Translations under genes and position numbers: made by a program
Notes under the pieces: generated by a model
Database searches by the model: none
The model's input: only the letters and a program-made list of their open reading frames with translations
What the model was told of the DNA's origin: nothing
Origin: Flaveria trinervia
Lineage: Eukaryota > Streptophyta > Magnoliopsida > Asterales > Asteraceae
Direction: 5' to 3'
NCBI GenBank assembly: GCA_025506515.1
Contig: CM046451.1
Location: 52,511,356 to 52,575,355, forward strand
DNA: 64,000 bases
In this document: positions 1 through 9,589 of the stretch, piece by piece
How positions within the stretch are numbered: position 1 is the first letter of the stretch
Layout of the letters: each line of letters starts with the position of its first letter

Positions 1-1028
1 GTAGGAAGCTTGGAATAAACCACCAAGTCTTCACTTCCTTTGGGTAGTGACAAAATAGGAGCTTGGGTCAATCTCGCCTTTAATTCTTCAAATGCCTTCT
101 CTTGAGCTTGACCCCACACAAATTTCACGTCCTTCCGGGTCAACTTAGTTAGTGGAGAAGCGATCTTGGAAAAGTCTTGGATGAACCTTCGGTAATAGCC
201 CGCCAAACCCAAGAAACTGCGAATCTCGGATGGCGTCTTTGGAGACTTCCATTGCATCACTGCCTCCACTTTAGCCAGATCTACCATGATTCCCTCCGGA
301 TTCACCACATGACCCAAGAATTGCACCTCGCGTAACCAGAATGCGCATTTAGAGAACTTAGCATACAATTTCTCCCTCCTCAACGTCTCCAGTACTTCAC
401 GAACGTGACCGGCATGTTCTTCTTCACTCTTCGAATAGATCAGGATATCATCAATGAACACAATCACTGATCTGTCCAACATCGGTCGGCACACACGGTT
501 CATCAAATCCATAAAAGCGGCTGGCGCATTGGTCAAACCAAAAGACATAACAAGAAACTTGTAGTGACCGTAGCGCGTACGGAAAGCCGTTTTAGGAATA
601 TCTTGCTCTTTCACCTTCAGCTGATGGTAACCAGATCGAAGGTCAATTCTTGAGAACCAACTAGCACCTTGAAGCTGATCAAACAAATCCTCTATTCTTG
701 GAAGGGGGTACCTGTTCTTCACAGTCAACTTGTTTAGCTCACGGTAGTCGATACACATTCTCATGCTACCGTCTTTCTTCTTTACGAACAGAACCGGAGC
801 ACCCCAAGGAGAGATACTCAGTTGAATGAACCCCTTATCCAGCAGCTCTTGTAGTTGCTCCATCAACTCTTTCATCTCCGTCGGAGCCAACCGATACGGT
901 GCCTTGGCAACAGGTTGGGCACCCGGTACCAGGTCAATCTGAAACTCGATCTCACGGTCAGGTGGCACTCCCGATAAATCTTCTGGAAACACGTCCGGAA
1001 AGTCACACACAACTGGAACGCCAGATAG
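1..1028 (-). pseudogene. pol: G1 pol: reverse transcriptase domain, partial
   Basis: This frame encodes the gypsy-type reverse transcriptase that would copy the element RNA in cytoplasmic particles. On the minus strand it shows the RT entry region, the SPWGAPVLFVKKKDGS block near 780-820, the DYRELN block near 740 and the catalytic FIDDIL box near 440-470, followed by the FLGLAGYYRRFI region near 190-230. The frame is open from about 1028 to about 15. The last bases before the window edge fit the start of RNase H only if one base is missing near position 12, so a frameshift there is possible. Upstream it is separated from the protease frame by a single TAG at 1029-1031, which G2 has at the same place. 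RNase H and integrase lie outside the window. Confidence 0.88.
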
Positions 1029-2803
1029 CTATGGTGCTAGCGTATCCACATCCTTTACATAGGCCAAAAAGGCACTACACCCATGCCTCATACACTTTCC
1101 CGCCACTGCCATCGAGATCACCTTCGGGATTGTCGTGACCCTATCTCCATAAACCGTTACCGGACTTCCATCAGGCGCTGTCAGACGAATCATTTTCTTG
1201 TGGCACACAATATTCGCCTCGAAGTCCGCTAACCAATCCATTCCAAGAACTAAATCAAAACCACCCAAGGTGATCATAAACGATTTGACAGGAAACTTAT
1301 GACCTTCTAACTCCACTTCACAATTCTCTACCATTTCGGAAATCCTAATAGGCTTACCTATGGCAGTTTCTACATCAAAGGCACATCCACACGTTTACTA
1401 CTAACAGGTAGCTTAGCACGAAAAGCAGTAGACATAAAACTTTTGCTGGCACCCGAATCAAATAACACAGAAGCTAGATTTTGGTTCACTAGAAACGTAC
1501 CGGACACAACATCGGAATCTGTCCTGGCCTCCTTCTGTGTCATAAAGAATGCCCTGGCGCTCGCCCTCTGCCCTTCAGTCCCCGTCTTTTTCACCCTGGA
1601 ACCCGCGGGCCTTGCCTTCTTACAATCCTTGCTGATGTGACCCTCTTCACCACAGGTAAAACACCGGCTGAACGACAGTCTCTTGCCATGTGTCCCGCCT
1701 TCCCACATTTGAAGCACAAGTTTGATCCAAATTTACATTCTCCACTGTGCTCCCTTCCACACGTGACACACTTTTTTGACCTCGCGCCCGTCGTGCCCAC
1801 ACGGCGGTCGTCCACCTTTGCCTTCTTATTACTCATCGAGGTACAACCCCGATCAACCTCTTCCTCTGCCAGTTCCGATTACCACCACTCCTCCTGCCAC
1901 AATCAGTCACCACCTCTACCACCCTTTCGTCATACAATCTTCCCGCCAAGTCCACTGCCAACCTGAACGTGCTCGGTCTAGCAGCAATCATGTGCCTGCG
2001 AATATCAGCTGGCAGGCCTTGGATGTACCTCTTAATCTTTCGCGACAGAGGAGTCACCTGATCTGGCACCAAACGTGCCATCTCATTGAATTTCATCGTG
2101 TACCCCTGATGTGTCATAGTTCCCGCCTCCAGCTGCAGGAACTCCCTCTCCACCTTATCCATTTCACGATTAGGACAGAACTCCTCAATAACCAACCTCT
2201 TCAAATCAGACCACTTCATTCGCCCAATCGCCCGACTGCCCTCAGCTTGGACGATATTGTCCCACCAACATAAAGCTGAGTCAACAAAAGAATGGGTCGC
2301 AATTTCACCTTCTGATCCTCACGGCACTCGCTGATTTCAAGCCGCCTCCATCTCTCTCACCCACCGGTGAGCCGCAGCAGCAGTGCCATTTCCATCAAAG
2401 GTTGGGGGCTTGCACCTCATGAATGCCCCGTAATTACAGCCTCGTGCCGCTTCCTGCACAGGCTCTTCCTCCTCATCATCATCATCAGTTAGAACCGTTT
2501 CCGGCTCCGATCGTTCTTGTCCTCCCGAGGACCTATTCTTCTCTTGTCTTTCTCCTTCTCGGACCGCCTTAATAACTTCAGTCACCACAGACGGTAGAAT
2601 CGTCTGCATGACCTAGTGCACCTCCTCAACCACAACCTCCTTTACTGAGGCTCTTAAGTTAGCACTTTCATCGACTCCCTCCGGGTGAGGGGTCTCTGGT
2701 TCTTCCGGAACTACCTTCTCAACTCTAGGTCTTCCTCTCTTGGGTCGCGGTTCAGTACCGGACCTCCACCCCGTGAAGGTTTTGAGGATCTTCCGCCGGC
2801 CAT
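1029..2803 (-). pseudogene. gag: G1 gag and protease, frameshifted
   Basis: This is the capsid/nucleocapsid and protease precursor of G1. The likely start ATG is at 2801-2803, followed by an acidic, charged N-terminus (2337-2609), the retrotransposon gag core (1833-2219, with the WSDLKRLV and FCPNREM-type segment) and zinc knuckles. One knuckle, CFKCGKAGHMARDC, lies in the 1591-1836 frame; the next, CFTCGEEGHISKDC, lies in the 1370-1717 frame, so a frameshift falls between them near 1680. The protease active site, DSGAS, is at about 1445-1462. The protease-to-RT linker (1029-1334) ends at the shared TAG. Further breaks occur near 2337 (premature TGA), 2610 (TAG) and 2730. The gene cannot make a full product as it stands. 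Confidence 0.85.
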
Positions 2804-3149
2804 CTCACACACACTGACAGATTTAAACACTAACACGGTCATCCAAGGAAATAACTCAATTTATGTTAAGTACAGTAAGTCCCTAATTACAGTGGCCAGT
2901 TATGATTAGCCACTTACTTTACTCTTCACACCCCGAGTATCACCTGTCCTGACTATATCAGTATAAAAATCTACATACATCACATAACACATACCATGCT
3001 CACATAAAACTGGTTAACTTAACGAAAATACCTGATGGCACGCAACTGCTCAGATTAGCATCCCATCCCCTTTCCATCCCATTCTCAGTTTAAGTTAAGG
3101 TTTATTTTAAAATTTTACCCGTTTCACTTAAACTTTGGCTCTGATACCA
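2804..3149 (-). promoter_or_regulatory. G1 leader and tRNA-Met primer binding site
   Basis: The stretch between LTR and gag holds no gene. The primer binding site, TGGTATCAGAGCC on the minus strand, occupies 3137-3149 and matches the 3' end of plant initiator tRNA-Met. It sits three bases from the LTR end. The rest of the leader is about 330 bp without a feature I recognise and is clearly homologous to 33139-33467 of G2. Confidence 0.88.
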
Positions 3150-3688
3150 ACTTGTAAGGCCCCGTTCCCGGGACACGCACAGCTGGTCAATCATCGCATG
3201 TAACATAAAATTTTTATCCATCATTACCAAAAGCATAGCAGCGGAAACATTGAACTGTCATTCATTTAAATTTATATTAACTTTTTCAAAATAATACATT
3301 GTCGATTAATTCAGAATACATTCTTGTATTACACCACAAAAGCCTTTAATTAACTAGATGCCCTCCAAAAATAACTAAGCAGCCGCCCCGTGCCATCCTT
3401 AGCAACCTTACCTGCCAACTGGAAACACACAAAAGTCAGCTTTGCTGAGTGAGTTCTAGTTTTCGTAAAACATACATTATTCTTTCGTTAAAACCGTACA
3501 TTACTGTCCTGCACTCATGCATCATACGCATACACAGAAGATATAATCATTAACATAAGCATACACATTCATTCCTGTTCCCATAGTAATCATCATTCAT
3601 AGTATATGCAAACTTTTTATTAACGTACTCATTCTTTCTTTTGCATTCTTTCATACGGCCTTAGGTTCATTAGGTACGTTCGTTCCTC

Positions 3689-4040
3689 CGAGTCTTTTAC
3701 GACAACCAGGTCGCTCACCTCTTTGGCAATCTCATTGACTGCTCATTGTCCGAGTCTTTTGCAACAACTGAGTTGCTCACCTCCTTTCTCTGGCCATCTT
3801 AATGATGCCTATGATCCGAGTCTTTTGCAACCGCATGTTGCTCACCCCATTGGCAATCTCCATGATTGCCTGTGATCCGAGTCTTTTGCAACCACACGTT
3901 GCTCACCTCCTTTCTGGCCATCTCAATGATGCCTTTGAACCGAGTCTTTTGCAACCACACATTGCTCACCTCATTGGCAATCTCATGATTGCCTATGATT
4001 CGAGTCTTTTGCAACCACACGTTGCTCACCTCATTGTATG
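3689..4040. repeat. Minisatellite in G1 LTR, six units of 60-66 bp
   Basis: Units begin with CGAGTCTTTT at 3689, 3751, 3817, 3878, 3941 and 4001. Most contain a TTGCTCACCTC block. Two unit types mostly alternate, one with TGGCAATCTC plus ATTGCC and one with CTTTCTGGCCATCT plus AATGATGCC, which suggests growth as a dimer of about 125 bp. G2 has unrelated repeats at the same LTR position. Confidence 0.9.
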
Positions 4041-4404
4041 CTTGCAAGCCTTTCCTTCATTCATTCATCATTCATTAATGCATGCATTTATTCTTTCATT
4101 CATTATGTTCCTCTTTCTTTATCTTCCACTTTACGTTATATAATACTTTCATACATTCATTCATACGTAAAGCCATGGGAAGACATGCATACATCACAAT
4201 AAGGAACATAAACATACACTCATGCATCATCATACATTGCATCATACATTTATAACATACATCATGCATAATCATGCAACATCATCAACATCATACATGC
4301 CCACATAACATCTAGGACCTTAAAAATCCATATTCCTAACCCTCGGGAACCACCCAAGTCAAGGCTTACATCTCCACCTTCCTTCAAAACCTGAAATTAT
4401 TCTA

Positions 4405-4815
4405 AGTGTTCATCCGCATTGGTTACTGTTCATCCGCATTTGTATAATACTCATCCGCATTTGCCAACACTTAGGCAAAATGCTCATCCGCATTTGCTGT
4501 TGTTCATCCGCATTGGTTACTGTTCATCCGCATTTGTCTAATACTCATCCGCATTTGCCAACACTTAGGCAAAATGCTCATCCGCATTGGCTGTACTCAT
4601 CCGCATTGGTTACAGTCGTCCGCATTGACTTACTTTGTTCATCCGCATTGGCTATACTTAGCCAAATGCTCATCCGCATTGGTACAGTCATCCGTATTGG
4701 GTCGCCGCATTTGTCCAGACTTAGTCAAATGCTCATCCGTATTGACTCTTCCCATCCGCATTGGTCCGGACATGGTCAAATGCTCACCCGCATGACTATT
4801 ACTCATCCGCATTGG
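4405..4815. repeat. CATCCGCATT decamer array in G1 LTR
   Basis: Around twenty copies of CATCCGCATT lie in direct orientation with irregular 5-25 bp spacers, many reading GTTCATCCGCATTGG. Some blocks are duplicated in larger units (4405-4490 against 4500-4580, sharing the AACACTTAGGCAAAATG spacer). The same decamer fills both G2 LTRs, so it is a shared gypsy-family feature. Confidence 0.92.
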
Positions 4816-5492
4816 TTTCTAACACTTAGGCCAATTTTGAACTTAACCCAATCGGAACTGAAACTGCAGAATCATACTATAACCACTATTTTCATGCTCT
4901 AAGCTTAGATCTTACCTTCTAAGCCCTCGGATTCAACATATAACAAGACATGAACACACATAACATCATAACATCGTCAAACACGCATGAAAAACATACG
5001 GGTCCGAGACCCAGATCAGTAAAACATATAGATTTGTATTCCCAGCCCCAAATCATTTGAAAACATGTAAATGAGGGGTTCTAGAACTCACCTTAACAGC
5101 TCTTGAGCAGGATTTCTTTCAACTCGTCTGAATTTGAGTTCAACCACCTAAAAACTCACTAAAACACACACGCGAACACAAGCAAACACATATAAGCACA
5201 CAAACGAGATAAGGCCAGCTTCAAACACTTAAAATTTCGGGTTTCTTACCTTGAATTCACTTTTTCAGCCCTGTTTCTTCCAAAATCCGAATTCTGCACT
5301 TTCTCTCTCTAGAATTCTGCTGAATTGAGTTGTGGGAAAGTAGTGGGCGGCCATGCCCACTTTACACCAACTTTTCAACCCTTTTTGTCCTTTTGGCACT
5401 TTTTACCCTTCAACTTGGGTAAAATATCTTTTCCCCCTTTTCCTTCACTTTATTCTCTCTTTATTTAAATAAATGAAAGATCCGGTGTTACA

Positions 5493-8006
5493 GAAGACGA
5501 TGATGATGACGACCATGATGATGGTCAAGGTAGTGATGCACCTGGTGGAACAGAGAAGGTTGCCTTCCACCAAGACTTCTTGCTTGATGAAAAGGAAGGG
5601 TCTACTGATGATCCACTGGTAAGGACTATCGGGAGCAGGGTTGTTTCCACCGACAAAGGGAAAGAGGCGGTTGGCAGACGCTAGGCTGGATCGAAGGGTG
5701 TTGCTACATATGTCACTGATCCTACTTACACCCTAGACCAGCCACTCAGTTCAGGGGGAGCCTCTGTCTCCAAGGGCTCTAGGAAGAAGAGGATGGCCCA
5801 TCCCTATGGGAAAAAGAGTAAGAGGCCAAGGTTTACTTTGATTACATCTGCTACCACTACCACCACTACCACAGCTACCACCACAGCCACAACCACCACC
5901 ACCACCACACCCACTGCCACAACCACCACCACTACCACACCCACTACCATAGCCCCCACTCCATCCACCACTCATACACCTACTCCACTAAAACTCATTC
6001 CCATCCATTCTCCCATCTTCATCATATCCACCACCACCATACCAACTCACCAAGTGGGTCCCTCTACCTAATCCACATACACACCAGAACCTACTCTACC
6101 CATGGTTGGGTTAGAGGAGCAGCTAGCTAGCCTGAACCGGATGGTGCTAAGCTTATTGCTACTGATGATCTGAGGGCTACTTATATTAATCAGCTAATGG
6201 TGAATGTGAGTCAAGCTAAGCAAATTGCTTAGCTGAGTGAGAAGAACGCTCAGTATGAGAGAGCGTTAGGCCGAGCCCACCATATACTGACAAGTCAAAA
6301 CGAGCTGGTGTTGGCGTCAGTAAAGCAAATTGAAGAACTTGAGAAGAAGAATAAAAAGATTTTGCTAAAGCTTAAAGGATCAAAGAGTGAACCGTTAAAG
6401 ATCAAGGATGGTGATGATGAGGATGATGATGATGATAAGGATGATGATGATGATGAGGATGAAGTTGAATCTGATAAAGATGATGGTGATGACGAGGGAG
6501 CAGGAGGAAGTGGAAAAGGAAAAGAAGGTGATAATAATGATGAGGATAACCGAGACGGTGATGCGTTTGCATCAGCCTCTAATCCATCAGTTAAGGAGAG
6601 GGGGACCAAAAGCAATCAAGATCAAGGAGCCTTGTCCTCAGCTCCTCAAGCTGAAGAGACTACTAACGAAGTCAAAAGTAGTGATTAGATGTTTTTGTAT
6701 TTGAAACTTTTGTACTTAATTATGTATTACATTAATGTAATTAATGATTATTTATGTTTAAATGTCTTGATTAATGATTTATGTGTGATGTGCTTAATGT
6801 TTAATCAAAAAATGAAGCTCTACAGATAAATGAATATGATGTTGCTCCCATTCAACAAGTCAAGACTCAACTTACCATGATTCTTGACTTGCAAGGGATT
6901 GTTAGAAGATCTGTGAGCTACACACCAGATGAAGGAGAAATTATACATGATCTAACAGATGAGTAACTTGCTGAAATATTTAGACTGAATCCTAAAGAGC
7001 TTGTCAATGATGCACTAGAAGTTGACGTTGTGATTGATGATGAGCTAAAAGACGTGGATGAAATCGAGATAGAGGATGTCACTGCAGAGCACTATCCACA
7101 GTACACTGACCTGGAAGGACATGTTATCCCCAACTTGGGTGAAACGTTTGCAGTGGTACTTTTGATAAGTTGGATGAAATGGAGAAAGAAAAAAAAGAAA
7201 GAAGAAAGCACAGCCCAAGCTTCGGATGCTAATATTGATATCAAGAAAGCTGAATGGGTAGGTTGTTTTGCAGAGATGAAAGCCCAATGCGCGCGCCCAA
7301 AGCAAAATGCCTACACCAAGCTTTATCGAGTCAAAAGATCTCGGAAAGTGTCAGGCAAGATTATAGCATGGGTATATTTTGAATATTTGGATGTTTATGC
7401 TGTGAAAAGGGAAAAGGGGATCGTGTACTTCAGATATCCACATGATCTGAAGACTCTTCCTGGTTTTGAGCTCAACCGACTTGCATGCTTAGATCTCCTG
7501 TATGCTAATCCAAGAAAGATGTCAGGTTGGTTTGAGGCTGCATTGAAGAAGGAATACCACATTAGATGGGTAAACTTCAGACCTCAACAACCTAAGAGGT
7601 ACATTCATAAGTCTGAAGTTGATCCTATATCTGGAAAGCCTAAGGTAGTGCTGAAGTGGAGTCGTTCAAGAACAAGGTCCAAGATTCCCTTATGGGAAAT
7701 GCCTCAGTACTTCACTCCATACTTCAAATGGTGGTATTGTGACTGGAGGACAAGGGAAGCGGTCATAGTTTTGAACAGAGATGGGAAAATAGAGACAATC
7801 AGGGTATTTGACCAATATGGCTCACTAACTTGTCTGCTGAAGATGTCTATACTTTATACAAGTGGCCATTGTTCTATGACATGCAGGAAATTGTACAAGC
7901 TCTCAATTTTAACACGTTATAAGGCTCTGCCTTGCATTCGAGATACATGCAGGAGTCACAAGAGAAGAGAAATACAAGAAGTTCCAAGAACGTGTGAAGA
8001 ATGTTA
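5493..8006 (+). pseudogene. ORF3 of C0 (family D), C-terminal two thirds, broken
   Basis: This is the third-ORF product of a SIRE-type element; its function is unknown. The fragment opens in an acidic stretch, then has a basic cluster KKSKRPRF near 5808-5830, a threonine-rich run made by ACC repeats (5850-5960) and an aspartate-rich run made by GAT repeats (6405-6485). The best conserved part is 7240-7790, where the segments IIAWVYFEYLDVYAVKRE and WRTREAVIVLNRDGK align by eye with ORF3 of C3 (IISWAYNPGLKMFMIKRR and NNTREAVIRVKNGK). In-frame stops occur near 5681, 6070, 6686 and 6963 and a frameshift near 7820. The 6690-6810 interval is AT-rich and may be inserted sequence. No membrane segment or signal peptide is seen in this portion. 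Confidence 0.75.
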
Positions 8007-8026
8007 GACGATAGAGTAAACTAGGT

Positions 8027-8039
8027 ACAAGGGGGAGTT
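8027..8039 (+). other. C0 polypurine tract
   Basis: The purine-rich ACAAGGGGGAGTT lies directly before the LTR start TGTAGATACATG at 8040. This is the expected plus-strand priming site and fixes the orientation of C0 as plus. Confidence 0.85.
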
Positions 8040-8264
8040 TGTAGATACATGTGTACCTATTTTATGTGCTTAAATGTAATAGTCTTTCATGTCTTACATA
8101 TGTGTAATTTGACGAAGTAATGAAATACGATATATGATTTGATGTTTATTTATCTTTATTAGTATGTATGACTTCTTATATAGGTTTGAGGTTATTGTAC
8201 ACAATTCTAAGTCAATAATGATTGAGTAATGTGTTCAACCTAGTTGGATGAGTACTCATGCTAA

Positions 8265-8460
8265 TGGACCATACTTATGGACCATAGGCAAGAATACATC
8301 ATGCTTATGGACCAGTCGCACGACTGAACCAGGAGACTAGATCAGTTGTATGATTGAGACATAAGATTGACTCAATTGCACGACTGAACCCTCAGTCGTG
8401 TGTATGGATCAATCGCATGATTCAGTTACACGACTAAACCATGCTAATGGTTCAGTCATA
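8265..8460. repeat. Family D motif array in C0 LTR (CACGACTGA / TCAGTCGTG)
   Basis: The motif CACGACTGA and its inverse TCAGTCGTG or TCAGTTGTATG recur about eight times, joined to ATGGACCAT or GGACCA units. One pair forms a perfect 9-bp inverted repeat near 8378-8400. The block lies just upstream of the LTR TATA box, the same place as the motif arrays of the other copia families here. Confidence 0.8.
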
Positions 8461-8513
8461 TGAATGAAAACCACTAAGCTATAAATACCACCTAATTAGT
8501 GGGAAAACAAAAC

Positions 8514-8518
8514 ACTTG
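8514..8518. other. Target site duplication ACTTG of C1 (partner 20846-20850)
   Basis: ACTTG directly precedes the C1 left end (TGACAGG at 8519) and directly follows its right end (CCAATA at 20845). A perfect 5-bp duplication proves that C1 is one complete insertion into the C0 LTR. Confidence 0.95.
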
Positions 8519-9371
8519 TGACAGGATCAGCGATCACAAGTTGATGTATTAGGATACAAGGCAGCGGAATACAAACAAGAATTAGACAAATTGTAGCAAG
8601 CAATCGATACTTGTAAGCATTAAGAACGCATACGGTTATAGGGAGAGAATATATATTTCTGATTTCAAGGATGTTTATAGAGGTAGAATATTTCTAATCA
8701 AATCATTCATTCATTCCATTCATTCACACCGTTTACAATAAGTTGTCACTCCTTATATAGAGTGCAACAATCACTGCTGTTATCACGGAAAGTGACAACT
8801 GGCAGATCTAATACAAAAATAACCAATTCTTAACAACTACTGAAATGTTCACAACTACTGAGAACATATCAGCGTGTTAAGTACAAAATATAAAACTACT
8901 GAAACTACAACGACTGAAGAACAAGCTCTTCAGTCGTTTTACAAAACTACTGAAGCATAAAAATATAAAACTACTGATATCACAACTACTGAAGAAGTAC
9001 TCTTCAGCAGTTGTGACAAACTACTGAGGCTTCAGTACTTGATCTTCAGACTTTGACCTTCAGGTGTTTCATCAGCTGATGACTTCAGTAGATATCATCA
9101 GCTGATGTCTTCAGTCTTTGTCTTCAGACTTTGTACATCAGTTGTTGATCTTCAGCACTTGTAAACTCTTCAGCTGTTGTACTTCAGTACTTTGGTCTTT
9201 CAGCTTCAGCACTTGTGTTCTTCAGCTGTTGTACTTCAGCACTTTAGTTCTTCAGCTGTTGAGGTCTTCAGCACTTGTCAAACTACTGATGAAGCTTTCA
9301 GCAGTTGTTGTGATACCATGTGGGACTTAGAGATTTTCTGATCTTGGCTCATTGGTTCTTTTGGTCCAACA
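8519..9371 (-). repeat. C1 3' LTR (853 bp)
   Basis: Bounded by TGACAGG and CCAACA. On the sense (minus) strand a U3 motif array (8828-9330) is followed by the TATA box CTATATAAGG at 8751-8760, then the transcribed part. It is nearly identical to 19994-20845. Confidence 0.95.
8828..9330. repeat. Family A motif array in C1 3' LTR (copy at 20310-20780)
   Basis: Roughly 25 to 30 copies of a short motif read CTTCAGYNGTTGT or CTTCAGNACTTG, or the inverse AACTACTGAAG, in both orientations. Several pairs are hairpins, such as ACAACTACTGAAGA with TCTTCAGCAGTTGT around 8990-9020. The same motif family is amplified upstream of C1 ORF3 at 12949-13615. Confidence 0.9.
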
Positions 9372-9589
9372 AACTCCCCCTGAACCAATGCAGCCAAAAC
9401 CTCTAACTTATTTATTCTCCCACTTTTGATGGCAAAATGTTGGTCTTTTTCCTTCTTGATCAGTAGAGAAGATGACCCATGTAAGCTCCGGCCTGGGAAG
9501 AAACCTCAAATATTTGTTTGGCAGAGTATGAATGGGAACTCTGTTTTGGGGAACTGGACACAGAGTTGTTATCCCATTCATGAGATTCA
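9372..9589 (-). other. C1 polypurine tract and short 3' untranslated stretch
   Basis: GGTTCAGGGGGAGTT on the minus strand (9372-9386) is the polypurine tract next to the 3' LTR. From there to about 9589 I see no coding signal on the sense strand; this is the trailer between ORF3 and the tract. Confidence 0.8.

Larger units (their letters stand above)
1..5492 (-). mobile_element. G1: Ty3/gypsy chromovirus (Tekay/Del-like), 5' part
   Basis: Reading on the minus strand the order is 5' LTR (3153-5492), tRNA-Met primer site, gag with zinc knuckles, aspartic protease, then reverse transcriptase running off the left edge. Gag, protease and RT closely match complete element G2 at 27883-35641, whose integrase end carries a chromodomain-like tail, so G1 is placed in the same group. 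The LTR right end abuts plus-strand third-ORF sequence of copia C0 at 5493, so G1 inserted into C0. The five bases GAAGA at 5493-5497 should be the target duplication, but its partner lies outside the window. Frameshifts in gag make this copy non-coding. Confidence 0.9.
3153..5492 (-). repeat. G1 5' LTR (2340 bp)
   Basis: The LTR is bounded by TG at 3153 and CA at 5492 on the plus strand and by the primer site on its inner side. Its outer terminus GGTGTTACA and inner terminus TGTAAGGCC match both LTRs of G2. It contains two internal repeat blocks, a 60-66 bp minisatellite and a CATCCGCATT decamer array, annotated separately. No open frame inside it is credible: the frames there are by-products of the repeats. 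Confidence 0.9.
5493..8518 (+). mobile_element. C0: Ty1/copia family D, 3' part, first segment
   Basis: This plus-strand fragment holds the third ORF, polypurine tract and first 479 bp of the 3' LTR of a copia element. Its upstream body (gag, pol, 5' LTR) is not in the window because G1 interrupts it at 5492. The LTR resumes at 20851 after the C1 insertion and ends at 21081. C0 itself appears to have inserted into ORF3 of C2, because its LTR end at 21081 joins C2 ORF3 sequence directly. If so, TAACA at 21082-21086 should be repeated to the left of the C0 5' LTR, outside the window. Confidence 0.82.
8040..8518 (+). repeat. C0 3' LTR, first segment
   Basis: This is the U3 side of the LTR, beginning TGTAGATACATG right after the polypurine tract. 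A hairpin-motif array (8265-8460) is followed by a TATA box, CTATAAATAC at 8479-8488. The LTR is cut by C1 at 8518 and continues at 20851-21081, for a total near 710 bp. The ACTTG at 8514-8518 is repeated at 20846-20850. Confidence 0.85.

Noticed and set aside
3799..4047. Minus-strand ORF with repeated EVSNVWLQKTR peptide
   Set aside because: It is the translation of the LTR minisatellite; the peptide repeat follows from the 60-66 bp DNA unit and the region is non-coding LTR.
4480..4902. Plus-strand ORFs rich in HPH / SAL repeats, and the idea of a CRISPR-like array
   Set aside because: They come from the CATCCGCATT array. Spacers are short, irregular and partly repeated, the repeat is 10 bp and the context is a plant LTR, so it is neither a gene nor a CRISPR array.
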